From Candidatus Rokuibacteriota bacterium (GTDB lineage: Bacteria; Methylomirabilota; Methylomirabilia; Rokubacteriales; CSP1-6): 42,845 nt of DNA. Numbering within the stretch: position 1 is the first letter of the stretch; every line of letters begins with the position of its first letter. The stretch covers positions 1-42,845 of the forward strand of contig JACQFL010000030.1 of NCBI GenBank assembly GCA_016200085.1. The letters run 5' to 3'. A program made the position numbers and the translations under genes. Shown here in pieces: positions 1 to 9,792 of this stretch. The notes beneath the pieces are model-generated. The model made no database searches, was not told the DNA's origin, and saw nothing but the letters and a program-made list of their open reading frames with translations.

Positions 1-411
1 ACGATCGGCACGGCGGGCAGTCCGCTGGAGGTCAACGGCACGAGCCTCACCGCGACGACGGCGGGCGGGGTGCTCAACGTGCTGGACACGGCGGGCGGGC
101 TCACGGTGGCGAACGCCGCGAGCAGTGGCGGCAACGTCACGCTGGCGACCACGGGCAACCTCATCGTCAACGGCGGCGCCGTCAACGCCGGCGCCGGCAA
201 CGTGGGCCTCACGGCGACCGGTGGCAACGTCACCAGCGCCACGATCGACGGCGCTGCGGACGTGATCGGCGCCGCGGTCACGCTCACGACCACCGGAGGC
301 GGCTCGATCGGCAGCTCGGGCAATCCGCTCGAGATCAACGGCGCCACCCTCACCGCCACGACCGCAGGCGGCAGTGTCGATGTGCTCGACACCGCGGGCG
401 GGCTCAGCCTG
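1..411 (+). repeat. Imperfect 303-bp coding tandem repeat in the adhesin
   Basis: The segment starting at base 1 (IGTAGSPLEVNG...) recurs from base 304 (IGSSGNPLEING...), a period of 303 bases or 101 residues. The DNA is clearly diverged while the protein pattern is kept, so the duplication is old and under protein-level constraint. Confidence 0.7.
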
Positions 412-1557
412 ACGTCGCTCAACAGCAACGGCGGCAACGTCGCCCTCACCGGCGCCGCCGGCACGCTGACCGTCGCCGGCGCCGCGACGGCGGGCGCCGG
501 CACGTTCACCCTGACGTCCGACGCCCTGTCGATCGGTGCCCTGGTGACGGGCAACGGCGGCCTCACCGTCCGGCCGCGCACGGCGGGGACCACGATCGGG
601 CTCGGCGGCGCGGCGGGCGCGTTCACCCTGACCGGCGCCGACGTGCAGAACCTCAGCTCGACCACGGGCCTCACCCTCGGCAGCGCCAGCGCGGGCGCGC
701 TCACCGTCGGCACCCTCACGGCCGGCAACACGCAGAACCAGAACGTCGCGCTGGTCAGCGGCTCGACGATCAACGACAGCGCCGCGGGCGCCGCCGTGAG
801 CACGACGGGTACCCTGACCCTCACGTCGGCCGGCGCCATCGGCGGCGCCAGCTTCGGCGGTGACGGGTTCACGAGCAACGTGGGCACGCTGGCCGTCACC
901 AGCACCGGCGGCAACAACCTCACGCTGACCGATACCGGCGCGAGCGGGGCGACCTTCCTTCAGTCGATCCTCACCGGCGGCGCCGGCACCATCAGCCTGA
1001 CGAAGACCACGAGCAACTTCACGCTCGGCGCCTTCAGCACCACCGGCAACAGCAACGTGACGGCCAGCGCCGGCTCGCTTCTCGACGGCCCGGGCGCGGG
1101 GATCATGACGGCGGGCGGCGCGGGCGTGCTCACCGCGACGACCGGGACCATCGGCGACAACGTGACGCCGATCGGAGTCAACTTCACTGGGACGCTCACG
1201 ACGATCGCGACCGGGGTCGTGGGCGGTGTCTCGGTGAACGTCAATGGCGCGGCGGGCGGCAACGCCCTGATCTATCCGGCCAACACTCCTGGGAAGGTGC
1301 TGTTCAACGCGGTCACCCTCAATCCGCCGCTCGTGAGCGTCGGGGGCGGCGGCGGCAGCAGCGCGGTGTCGAACGCCCCGCGCTTCACGAGCAGCCAGAT
1401 GCAGGCGGCCGACACGGTGACCCAGCAGCTCGTCAAGGCTGTGTCGACGCTGTCCGGGCCCCGGATCGGCGCCTTCGACCTCGAGGGCCTGCTCGACGAC
1501 ATCCTGGGCGGCGGCCCGATGTTCAGCATCCTCGACGGAGGCGCCCTCCAGCCCTAG
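1..1557 (+). CDS. Filamentous-haemagglutinin-like beta-helix adhesin, C-terminal part (5' truncated by window)
   Basis: The reading frame is open from base 1 to the TAG at 1555-1557, so this is the last 518 residues of a larger protein. It is almost entirely Gly/Ala/Thr/Asn/Ser with short repeated strands of the type GGNVTLTTTG, as in beta-helical exoproteins secreted by two-partner systems or large surface adhesins. A unit of about 101 residues occurs twice (PLEVNG/PLEING followed by TATTAGG and VLDTAGGL). The last 60 or so residues lose the repeat and look like a small folded or helical tail (FTSSQMQAADTVTQQL). No membrane-anchor or autotransporter barrel is visible at the C-terminus, so a separate TpsB-type transporter would be expected upstream, outside the window. 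Probable role: secreted or surface adhesin. The exact family is inferred from composition. Confidence 0.8.
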   Translation, partial: TIGTAGSPLEVNGTSLTATTAGGVLNVLDTAGGLTVANAASSGGNVTLATTGNLIVNGGAVNAGAGNVGLTATGGNVTSATIDGAADVIGAAVTLTTTGGGSIGSSGNPLEINGATLTATTAGGSVDVLDTAGGLSLTSLNSNGGNVALTGAAGTLTVAGAATAGAGTFTLTSDALSIGALVTGNGGLTVRPRTAGTTIGLGGAAGAFTLTGADVQNLSSTTGLTLGSASAGALTVGTLTAGNTQNQNVALVSGSTINDSAAGAAVSTTGTLTLTSAGAIGGASFGGDGFTSNVGTLAVTSTGGNNLTLTDTGASGATFLQSILTGGAGTISLTKTTSNFTLGAFSTTGNSNVTASAGSLLDGPGAGIMTAGGAGVLTATTGTIGDNVTPIGVNFTGTLTTIATGVVGGVSVNVNGAAGGNALIYPANTPGKVLFNAVTLNPPLVSVGGGGGSSAVSNAPRFTSSQMQAADTVTQQLVKAVSTLSGPRIGAFDLEGLLDDILGGGPMFSILDGGALQP

Positions 1558-1568
1558 GCTCCGCCGCG

Positions 1569-1588
1569 CGTGGGGCGACGACCCCGCG
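1569..1588 (+). terminator. Possible hairpin terminator after the adhesin
   Basis: A 7-bp stem (one T-G wobble) with a 6-base loop lies 12 bases after the adhesin stop. There is no T-run, so a Rho-independent role is only a possibility. The rest of 1558-1703 shows nothing else recognisable. Confidence 0.3.
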
Positions 1589-1703
1589 GCCCCGGCTTCG
1601 GATTCTGCCGGCTCACGCCGAACACATTCCTTGGGATCATCATCTCGTCACGCGCCGGAGGGGTGGTCGGCAGAACTTGCCGATCCATCCGGGAGTTACA
1701 CCG

Positions 1704-2882
1704 ATGACGGTGGGTAGGACCTTGCGGCATCGCTTGAACGACAAGGCGTTAGCCGTGGCAGCCCGCATGCAGTCCGCACAGGGTGGAATGGAGGTCTTGC
1801 GCCGGGCGGTCGAGCGGTGGACCAACGGCTTCCGCGACAGCCGGAAGCGGCCGCGCCTTGGCCTCGCGCTCGCCGGCGGCGGCGTGATCGGCGGCATGTA
1901 CGAGGTCGGCGCGCTGACCGCCCTCGAGGAGCGCCTGGGGGGCAACGGCCCGGCGTTCGATCTGTACGTCGGATGCAGCGCCGGCTCGGTGGTGGCCTCG
2001 CTGGTCGCCGGCGGCATCCGCGCCTCCGAGCTCTATCACATTCTCGACAACGACCTCGTGGACCCGCTGAACTTCCGGCGCAACGCCGTCTTCGCGCCCG
2101 ACTCCTTCCGCCGCGCGTGCAGCCGCTTCGGCCGCGTGGTGTGGGCCTTCGGCAAGAACGCGGTGCACGGCCTGCGGGGCTCGATCCCCGACATGCTGGC
2201 GCGCGCCGAGCGCGACCTGCCCGCCGGCTTCTTCTCGCTCGGCGCGCTCGAGGCCTTTCTCCGGACGGGGTTCGAATCGCGCGGCCTGACGAACGCCTTC
2301 GCGACGCTGCCGTCGCGGCTCTTGATCCCCGCCATCGATCTCGACTCCGCGGAGCGCGTGGTCTTCGGCCAGGGCGCGCTCGCCGAGGTGCCGATCAGCC
2401 AGGCGGTTGCGGCGTCCTCGGCCATCCCGGGCTTCTTCGAGCCCTACACGATCGACGGCCGCGACTACGTCGATGGCGGCGTCGGCTTCAGCGGCCACGC
2501 GGACCTCGTCGCCGAGGCCGGCTTGGAGGCGGTGCTCGTCGTCAATCCGCTGGTGCCGAGCGGGCTCGAGGCGGGGATGCTGTCGATCCGGGCGCGCGGC
2601 CTCTACACGATCATGGAGCAGTCGAGCCGGATCTACAGCCAGAACCTCCTGACGCTCGGCCTCGCCACCCTCGCCGTGCGCTACCCGCGCACCGAGTTCC
2701 ACCTGCTCGAGCCGCCGCGCACGAGCACGCCGCTGTTCGGGCCGTCCATGGGGTTCGAGGCGAGCCGCGCGGCGCTGCGCTACGGCTACGAGTCGACGCG
2801 CGAGTGGCTCGAGCGCCAGGGCGCGCCGTTCCTCCGCCGCCTCGTTCCGACGACCCCGGCCGCCGTTATCGCGACGCTCTAG
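1704..2882 (+). CDS. Patatin-like phospholipase
   Basis: A 392-residue patatin-family serine lipase/acyl hydrolase. Family hallmarks are in order: the oxyanion-hole stretch AGGGVIGGMYEVGAL (about residues 57-71), the nucleophile elbow GCSAGS with Ser92, and the DGG motif with Asp257 completing the Ser-Asp dyad. The ATG at 1704 is preferred over an in-frame TTG at 1677 because GGGAG lies 8 bases upstream. No signal peptide is evident and the first 50 residues are basic and helical, so a cytoplasmic or membrane-associated enzyme is likely. Bacterial relatives hydrolyse phospholipids or storage lipids; the substrate is unknown. It follows the adhesin by 146 bases and faces the MFS gene convergently. 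Confidence 0.9.
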   Translation: MTVGRTLRHRLNDKALAVAARMQSAQGGMEVLRRAVERWTNGFRDSRKRPRLGLALAGGGVIGGMYEVGALTALEERLGGNGPAFDLYVGCSAGSVVASLVAGGIRASELYHILDNDLVDPLNFRRNAVFAPDSFRRACSRFGRVVWAFGKNAVHGLRGSIPDMLARAERDLPAGFFSLGALEAFLRTGFESRGLTNAFATLPSRLLIPAIDLDSAERVVFGQGALAEVPISQAVAASSAIPGFFEPYTIDGRDYVDGGVGFSGHADLVAEAGLEAVLVVNPLVPSGLEAGMLSIRARGLYTIMEQSSRIYSQNLLTLGLATLAVRYPRTEFHLLEPPRTSTPLFGPSMGFEASRAALRYGYESTREWLERQGAPFLRRLVPTTPAAVIATL

Positions 2883-2898
2883 CAATCACCCGCGAGGC

Positions 2899-3048
2899 GG
2901 CCGACGGGGGCGTGAGGCAAGGGTCATGGGACCACGCCGTACGCGTCTGCTGCTCCGCTGTGGCTGGGCTCCATCCCGGCGGGTCGCGTCCGCTGTCGTT
3001 GGGAGGGGTACGGGTTCCGTAGACCCCTGTCTCACGCCCCCGTCGGCC
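2899..3048. repeat. Inverted repeat with 27-bp arms between convergent genes
   Basis: The left arm 2899-2925 and right arm 3022-3048 are reverse complements at 25 of 27 positions, separated by 96 bases. The whole element fills most of the gap between the patatin gene (ends 2882) and the MFS gene (ends 3072). The outer part of each arm reads GGCCGACGGGGGCGTGAG. It could be a small non-coding inverted-repeat element (MITE-like) or a bidirectional terminator. It does not match the other repeat families in the window. Confidence 0.7.
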
Positions 3049-3071
3049 GGTCTCGGCCTCGTACGAGTGAC

Positions 3072-4273
<1,202 letters not shown>

Positions 4274-4277
<4 letters not shown>

Positions 4278-5467
4278 TCGATGACGCCCTTGGCGCGGAG
4301 CGCGCCGATCTCCTCCACCGACATCCCGAGATCCTTGAGCACGGGCTCGGTGTGCTCGTTGGCCGTCGGCGCCGCCCGCCGCACCACCCCCGGCGTGTCG
4401 GAAAGCTTGATGGCGATGCCGAACTGCTTGACCTTCCCGAAGACCGGGTGCTCGGCCTCGATGATCATCTGCCGGTGGTTGATCTGCGGGTCGCGCACCA
4501 TCTCCTCCACGTCGTAGACCTTGCCCACGCACACGTCGGCCTTGACGAGGATCTCGTACCACTCGTCGCGGGTCTTCGTCTTGATCACGGCCTCGATCTC
4601 GCGCCGGGCGGCGTCTTCTTCCGCGTTGGCGGCGCGCACGAACTGGTCCGGCTTGCGCGCGTGCTTCACGAAGTCGGGGCGGCCGATGGCCTTGCAGAAG
4701 TTCTCCCACAGCCAGGGCTCGGTGCAGCCGATGGTGAGCAGCTTGCCGTCGCGCGTGTCGTAGATCGCGTAATACGGATACGAGCCGCCGAGGAAGCCTT
4801 CACCCCGGCGCGGCGCCATCCCGTCGGAGAAGAAGAAGCGCATGTTGGGCGTGGCCGCGAGCAGCGAGACCGTGGTGTCGAGGTACGCCACGTCCACGTG
4901 CTGGCCCCGGCCCGTGCGCTCGCGGGCGAAGAGGGCGAGCATGACGCCGAGCGCGCCGTGCATGGTGGCGCCGGCGTAGTCCGCCACCAGGTTGAGCGGG
5001 ATGACCGGTTTGCGGTCGGGCTCGCCGATCAGGCCGAGCACGCCGGCCAGCGAGAGGTAGTTCATGTCGTGGGCCGGGTAGTCGCGGTATGGCCCGTCCT
5101 GGCCGAAGCCGGAGAGCGAGCAGTAGACCACGCGCGGGTTCATGGCCCGCACGGTCTCGTAGTCGCAGCCCAGGCGCCGGGTGACGCCCGGACGGAAGCC
5201 CTCGATGATCACGTCCACCCCGGCGGCGATCTTCTTGAGCACGGCCTGGCCCTCGGGGGCCTTGAGGTTCAGCGTCATGCTCCGCTTGTTGCGGTTGACG
5301 AAGGCGAAGGCCGCGCGGCGCTCGGCGTCGGCGTCGCGTGGGTGTCCGGGCTCGGGCGTCTCGATCTTGAGCACGTCGGCGCCGTAATCGGCGAGCAGCA
5401 TGCCCGGCATTTCCGCCGGCGGCACCCGCGCCAGCTCCAGCACCCTGATCCCGTCTAACACTCCCAT
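4274..5467 (-). CDS. CaiB/BaiF family III CoA transferase, alpha-methylacyl-CoA racemase-like
   Basis: A 397-residue family III CoA-transferase. The N-terminus GVLDGIRVLELARVPPAEMPGM and the segment LLADYGADVLKIE are the Rossmann-like start of the family. HDMNYLSLAG near residue 150 matches the His-Asp catalytic signature of alpha-methylacyl-CoA racemases (HDINYL in the characterised enzymes), so racemisation of 2-methyl-branched acyl-CoA is more likely than formyl- or carnitine-CoA transfer. The start at 5467 has AAGGAG 6 bases upstream; an ATG at 5485 is rejected because it precedes that ribosome binding site. A C-rich hairpin repeat (5488-5524) sits directly upstream in the leader. Followed by the MFS gene with a 4-base overlap. 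Confidence 0.88.
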
Positions 5468-5487
5468 GGCGATCTCCTTGTTCATGG

Positions 5488-5524
5488 TCGGGGGAGCGAA
5501 ACGCCGCTCCCCCCGACCCCCCCA
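5488..5524 (-). repeat. C-rich stem-loop repeat upstream of CoA transferase
   Basis: On the plus strand GGGGAGCG (5491-5498) pairs with CGCTCCCC (5505-5512), with outer pairs and one bulged C. A run of Cs interrupted by GA follows. On the mRNA sense strand this hairpin lies just before the Shine-Dalgarno sequence. A similar arrangement occurs at 40385-40470 upstream of the trpB-like gene. Confidence 0.55.
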
Positions 5525-5589
5525 CCGCGTCTCCGGTGATTGATCGAAACGGCTGTGGAACCCTCGAGTCACTCGCCTCGAACGCGCGC

Positions 5590-6948
5590 TCAGTCGACGT
5601 CGCCGACGAGGCGCGACGTCAGGGCGCGGACGTCCGGGATGTCCTCCAGGTGCTGCAGCATGTCGGCGACGCCCTCGGCCTCCTCGCGCGGCAGGGCGGC
5701 GGCGCAGCCCATGAACTTCGCGCGGAGCGCCTCGTAGGACAGCGGCTGGTCCGGATGCCCTTTGGCGCCGCGCGGCGGGGAGGCGAGCACGCGGCCGTCG
5801 CGCAGGCGCACGCTGACGCGGCTCCATGCGTGCTGCTCGAGCCGGTCGGGCAGCGCGCCGTCCACGACCATGCGCACCCGCGGCATCAGCGCCGCGACGT
5901 CGCGGCCAGGCGCGCGGTCGTCGAACGAGGACATGTCGACGCGGCCCTCGGCCAGGGCGGCGGCGGCGCAGAACTGCATCGAGAACTTGCGCTGCAGCGG
6001 CGTGGCCGGCGCGGGGTAGGCCAGGACGTCGGGCGTGACGTGGTTGACGCCGACCTCGACGGCCTCGACGTCGGCGGCCTGCAGGCGGTGGGTCTCGCGC
6101 AGGTCGAGCAGCGCGTCGATGGCGGCGTGGGTCATCGCGCACGACGGGTACGGCTTCACCGCGACGCCCGAGGTCAGCAGGTGCCACTGCGCGCCCAGGG
6201 TTGCGAGCGAGGCCTCGAGGGTGCCGACGCCGCCGGCCGCCCCGAGCCAGCCCTGCTTGCCCTCGAGCGCCGTCGCCGTGGCCGTCATGCCCTCGCGCGC
6301 GAGCAGCGCGGCGAGCACGCCGTTCCGCGCGGCGTGCCCCGCGTGGTACGGCTTGGTCATGGAGCCGAAGTTTTCCTTCACCCCCGAGGCCAGCGACGCG
6401 GCGATGGCGATGGCCGTCGCGGCGCGCGGCACGTCGAGCGCGAGCACCCGGGCCGCGGTGGCGGCGCACCCCAGGGTGCCGATCGTCGCCGTGTTGTGCC
6501 AGCCGCGCGTGTAGTGCGCGGGGTTGACCGCGGTGCCGATCGCGCCGTCCACCTCGAAGCCCGCCACGTACGCGACGGCGATCGTCGCGCCGTCCACGCA
6601 GGCGGCCTCGCCGGCGGCCAGGGCCGCGGCGAGCAGTGGCACGCTGGGATGGCCCATCAGGGCGAAGCTGGTGTCGTCGAAGTCGTGCGCGTGGCCGGCG
6701 GCGCCGTTGGCCAGCGCGGCCCACGTCGGGCTCGTCCGCATCGACGTGCCGACCACGGTGGCGAGCGGCGCCCCACCCTCCGTTCGCGCGATCTCGCGCA
6801 CGATGCGCGCGACCGCCTCGGAGGCGCCCGCCAGCATGACACCGAGCGAATCCAGCGCGGCGAGGCGCACGCGGGCCAGCGCCTCCGTCGGACAGTCCTC
6901 CAGGCGGGTCTTGATCGCGAACTCGGCCAGGCGAATCGCGGCGCTCAT
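5590..6948 (-). CDS. MmgE/PrpD family protein (2-methylcitrate dehydratase-like)
   Basis: A 452-residue member of the MmgE/PrpD family, full length for the group. Family stretches include HAHDFDDTSFALMGHPSVP near residues 85-105, GWHNTATIGTLG, and GSMTKPYHAGHAARNGVLAA. The latter is the SMxKPxHxGxAAxNG signature of 2-methylcitrate and cis-aconitate decarboxylase relatives. Such proteins dehydrate or decarboxylate tricarboxylic acids; PrpD proper is longer in enterobacteria, so the substrate here is open. GGAG lies 9 bases before the ATG. The gene begins 13 bases after the oxygenase stop, so the two are probably one transcript, with the CoA transferase 122 bases downstream. The context suggests branched or tricarboxylic acid catabolism. 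Confidence 0.87.
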   Translation of the reverse strand: MSAAIRLAEFAIKTRLEDCPTEALARVRLAALDSLGVMLAGASEAVARIVREIARTEGGAPLATVVGTSMRTSPTWAALANGAAGHAHDFDDTSFALMGHPSVPLLAAALAAGEAACVDGATIAVAYVAGFEVDGAIGTAVNPAHYTRGWHNTATIGTLGCAATAARVLALDVPRAATAIAIAASLASGVKENFGSMTKPYHAGHAARNGVLAALLAREGMTATATALEGKQGWLGAAGGVGTLEASLATLGAQWHLLTSGVAVKPYPSCAMTHAAIDALLDLRETHRLQAADVEAVEVGVNHVTPDVLAYPAPATPLQRKFSMQFCAAAALAEGRVDMSSFDDRAPGRDVAALMPRVRMVVDGALPDRLEQHAWSRVSVRLRDGRVLASPPRGAKGHPDQPLSYEALRAKFMGCAAALPREEAEGVADMLQHLEDIPDVRALTSRLVGDVD

Positions 6949-6961
6949 CGGTGAGGCTCCA

Positions 6962-7669
6962 TCACTTGGCGTTGTGGAAGATGACGCCCAGAGTATAGCG
7001 CGTGCCCCGGCTCACGCGGCTGACGCCGTGGCGCATGGTGACCCGGACGACGCCGCGCGCGCCGCGCGCCGGGCGGTGGCGGGTGGGGAAGATGACCATC
7101 TCGCCCTGGTCGGCGGGGATGGCCTCGCCGCGCGACTGGGCGCGCGGGCGCTGCTCGACGAGCAGGAACTCGCCGCCGTCGTAGTCAGCGCCGCGGCGGC
7201 TCAGGAAGCAGGTGATCTGCAGGGGAAAGGCGACGTCGCCGTAGAGGTCCTGGTGCAGGCAGTTGTAGCCGCCGGCCTCGTAGTGCAGCAGGAGCGGGGT
7301 CGGCTTCTTCTGGCCGTGCCGCGCGCACACGCGCAGCAGGCCCGCCAGATCCGCGGGGAAGCGCTCGCGGACGCCCAGGGCCTCGCTCCACCGGTTGGCG
7401 ATGACCGCCAGCGGCGCGTAGGCCGTCTCGCGGATGGCGAGGACCGTGTCGGGCAGGGGGTCGGCGAAGTACTGGTAGTCGCCCTCGCCGAACCGGAAGC
7501 GCGCCATGTCGACCCGGCTCCGGAAGCGGCGCTCGTCGCCGTAGAGGGCGACGAGCGCCGCGCACTCCTCGGGGGAGAGCACCGCCACGGTCCGGGCGTA
7601 GCCGAGCTCGCCGAGCGAGGCCTCGATGGCGCCCCAGTCGAGCGCGCGCACGCGTGCGCTGACGTCCAT
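6962..7669 (-). CDS. 2-oxoglutarate/Fe(II)-dependent oxygenase
   Basis: A 235-residue dioxygenase of the prolyl-hydroxylase-like type. The iron ligands are visible as His139 and Asp141 in LHQDLYGD and the distal His214 in RHGVSRV. Arg224, ten residues later, is the expected 2-oxoglutarate anchor. The C-terminus RYTLGVIFHNAK is typical of small 2OG oxygenases. The substrate is unknown. The ATG at 7669 is supported by a TATCAT -10 ending 8 bases before it, without a Shine-Dalgarno sequence, which predicts a leaderless message. Divergent from hydantoinase A with only 25 bases between start codons. First gene of the minus-strand cluster that continues with MmgE/PrpD. Confidence 0.88.
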   Translation of the reverse strand: MDVSARVRALDWGAIEASLGELGYARTVAVLSPEECAALVALYGDERRFRSRVDMARFRFGEGDYQYFADPLPDTVLAIRETAYAPLAVIANRWSEALGVRERFPADLAGLLRVCARHGQKKPTPLLLHYEAGGYNCLHQDLYGDVAFPLQITCFLSRRGADYDGGEFLLVEQRPRAQSRGEAIPADQGEMVIFPTRHRPARGARGVVRVTMRHGVSRVSRGTRYTLGVIFHNAK

Positions 7670-7687
7670 CGATCGCGATGATACCCT
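7659..7687 (+). promoter_or_regulatory. Leaderless promoter of hydantoinase A
   Basis: CTGACG (7659-7664), a 17-base spacer, TACCCT (7682-7687), then 7 bases to the ATG at 7695. The distance places the transcription start at or next to the A of ATG. Confidence 0.5.
7678..7683 (-). promoter_or_regulatory. -10 element of the 2OG oxygenase gene
   Basis: Read on the minus strand, 7683-7678 is TATCAT (5 of 6 to consensus), 8 bases before the ATG at 7669. It overlaps the plus-strand -10 by two bases, so the two divergent promoters cannot easily be open at once. No good -35 was found. Confidence 0.5.
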
Positions 7688-7694
7688 GGGCGGC

Positions 7695-9716
7695 ATGCTC
7701 ACGGTCGGCATCGACGTCGGCGGCACGTTCACCGACCTCACCGCCGTCGACGAGACGGGCCGCGTGCTCGTCACCAAGGTGCCGTCGCGGCCGCTCGACG
7801 AGGCGGGCGCCGTGCTCGAGGGGCTGGCGGGGCTCGGCATCGAGAGCCGCGCGGTGCGGCGCCTCGTGCACGGGACCACCGTGGGCACCAACGCCGTGCT
7901 CGAGCGGCGTGGCGCGCGCGTGGCGCTCGTGACCACCGCGGGCTTCCGCGACCTCATCGAGATCGGCCGCACCAAGCGCAACATCCCCGTGCTCTTCGTG
8001 CCGACCTTCGTGCGCCCGCGTCCCGTGGTGCCGCGGCCGCTGCGCTTCGAGGTGCTCGAGCGCATACTCGCCGACGGCAGCGCGCTGGTGCCGCTGGAGC
8101 CCGGCCCCCTCGGGGAGACGCTCGAGCGCGTCCTCGCGTCGGAGCCGGAGGCCGTCGCCGTCTGCCTGCTCCACGCCTATGCCAACCCGACGCACGAGCG
8201 TCTCGTGGTCGAGGCGCTCAAGGCGCGCCGCCCGGGCCTGCCCGTCTCCGCCTCCGCGGAGGTCGTGCCGGAGTACCGCGAGTTCGAGCGCTTCTCGACC
8301 ACGGTCCTCAACGCCTACCTGCAGCCGTTGATGGAGCGCCACCTGAGCGGCCTCGAGCAGCGGTTGCTCGAGTCCGGGTACACCCACGGGGTGCTCACGG
8401 TGGGCTCGAGCGGCGGCATGATGACGGTGGAGACGGCGCGGCGCCTGCCCATCCGCACGATGTTCTCCGGTCCGGCGGGTGGCGTGAGCCAGGCCTGCTT
8501 CCTCGGCGCGGCGGCGGGCCTCGACGACTTCATCACCTACGATATGGGCGGCACGAGCACGGACGTGTGCCTCGTCGAGGGCGGCCGCCCCGTCATCGGC
8601 ACCGACAACCTCGTCGGCGCCTTTCCGGTGAAGGTCGCGCAGATCGACCTGCGCACGGTGGGCGCGGGCGGGGGCAGCGTCGCGTGGCTCGATGTCGACG
8701 GCAGCCTGCGCGTCGGCCCGCGGAGCGCGGGCGCCCGGCCCGGCCCGGCCGCCTACGGCCTCGGCGGCGAGGAGCCCACCGTGACCGACGCCAACGCGGT
8801 GCTTGGACGCATGGGCGTCGGCGGTGCGATCGCGATCGACGCCGGGCTGGCGCGGGAGGCCATCGCCATGCTGGCCGGGCGCCTGGGGTTCGGCGTCGAG
8901 GCCCTCGCCGAGGGCATCGTGAAGATCGCGGTGGCGCGCATGACGGCCTCCATCCGCGAGATCTCCATCGAGCGCGGCCACGACCCGCGCGACTTCACGC
9001 TCGTCGCCTTCGGCGGCGCCGGGCCCATGCACGCGCTGCCCGTGGCCGACGAGCTCGGGATCCCGCGCGTGATCGTGCCGCCGTATCCGGGCAATTTCTC
9101 GGCGCTCGGCCTGCTCGTGTCCGACGTCCGCCACGACGACGTGCGGACGCGCATCGGCCCGCTCGTCGCGCAGCGGGAGGCGATCGCCAGCGCCTTCGCC
9201 GAGATGGAGGCCCGCGCGGCAGGCCAGCTCGAGACCGAAGGTTTCGACGCCGGCGCGCGGCGGCTCGAGCGCTCGCTCGACCTGCGCTACCAGGGCCAGG
9301 CCTTCGAGCTCGCGGTGCCCATCCAGCAAGCGCTCGTCGATCCGGTGGCGGTGGCGCAGGAGTTCCACGCCCGCCACCTCGCCATGTACGGCCACGCGAA
9401 CCCGGCCGAGGCCGTCGAGCTCGTCAACGTCCGTCTGGCGGCCTCGGGCGTCGTCGACAAGCCCGCGCCGGCGGCCGTGCGCGGCGCGTCCCGCACGCTG
9501 CAGGACGCTGCGGCCGGCCGCCGGGCGGTGTGGTTCGAAGGGCGCGCCGTGGACAGCCCCGTCTACGCGCGCGAGCGGCTGCCCGTGGAAGCGACGCTCG
9601 TGGGTCCGGCCATCGTCGAGGAGTTCGGCGCGACGACCGTGGTCTTCCCGGGCTGGCGCGGCGTCGTGGACGCCTTCGGCAGCCTCCGTTTCGAGCGCGA
9701 TGGCGGTGTGAGGTGA
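7695..9716 (+). CDS. hyuA: Hydantoinase/oxoprolinase family protein, HyuA-type subunit
   Basis: A 673-residue protein with the complete HyuA/acetone carboxylase-beta architecture. The N-terminal actin-like domain opens with VGIDVGGTFTDLTAVDE, followed by LVHGTTVGTNAVLER. The central hydantoinase A core contains FSGPAGGV and DMGGTSTDVCLVEGG. A C-terminal beta domain ends in the repeat-encoded residues Gly-Val-Arg. Such subunits work with HyuB to hydrolyse hydantoins or 5-oxoproline with ATP, or as acetone/acetophenone carboxylases; the substrate is not decidable. The ATG at 7695 is chosen because of the promoter at 7659-7687 and the match to family N-termini. An in-frame ATG at 7626 would run into the divergent gene. 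Its TGA stop (9714-9716) lies inside a dispersed repeat. Confidence 0.92.
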   Translation: MLTVGIDVGGTFTDLTAVDETGRVLVTKVPSRPLDEAGAVLEGLAGLGIESRAVRRLVHGTTVGTNAVLERRGARVALVTTAGFRDLIEIGRTKRNIPVLFVPTFVRPRPVVPRPLRFEVLERILADGSALVPLEPGPLGETLERVLASEPEAVAVCLLHAYANPTHERLVVEALKARRPGLPVSASAEVVPEYREFERFSTTVLNAYLQPLMERHLSGLEQRLLESGYTHGVLTVGSSGGMMTVETARRLPIRTMFSGPAGGVSQACFLGAAAGLDDFITYDMGGTSTDVCLVEGGRPVIGTDNLVGAFPVKVAQIDLRTVGAGGGSVAWLDVDGSLRVGPRSAGARPGPAAYGLGGEEPTVTDANAVLGRMGVGGAIAIDAGLAREAIAMLAGRLGFGVEALAEGIVKIAVARMTASIREISIERGHDPRDFTLVAFGGAGPMHALPVADELGIPRVIVPPYPGNFSALGLLVSDVRHDDVRTRIGPLVAQREAIASAFAEMEARAAGQLETEGFDAGARRLERSLDLRYQGQAFELAVPIQQALVDPVAVAQEFHARHLAMYGHANPAEAVELVNVRLAASGVVDKPAPAAVRGASRTLQDAAAGRRAVWFEGRAVDSPVYARERLPVEATLVGPAIVEEFGATTVVFPGWRGVVDAFGSLRFERDGGVR

Positions 9717-9790
9717 GCCGCCGTCGAGGCGGCGAGCCGAACGGTTTGCGAGGTGGGCGTGCCGCGGACGCCCGCCGAGCGGTGAAATTC
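9708..9790 (+). repeat. Paired-hairpin dispersed repeat, copy R1
   Basis: Full two-unit copy between hyuA and hyuB. Order: GTGAGGTGAGC, hairpin 1 (GCCGCC and GGCGGC arms), CGAGCCGAACG, TTTGCGAGGTGG, hairpin 2 (GGGCGT and ACGCCC arms), then GCCGAGCGGTGAAATTC. The first box provides the stop codon of hyuA; the last box ends two bases before the hyuB ATG. Confidence 0.85.
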
Positions 9791-9792
9791 CG

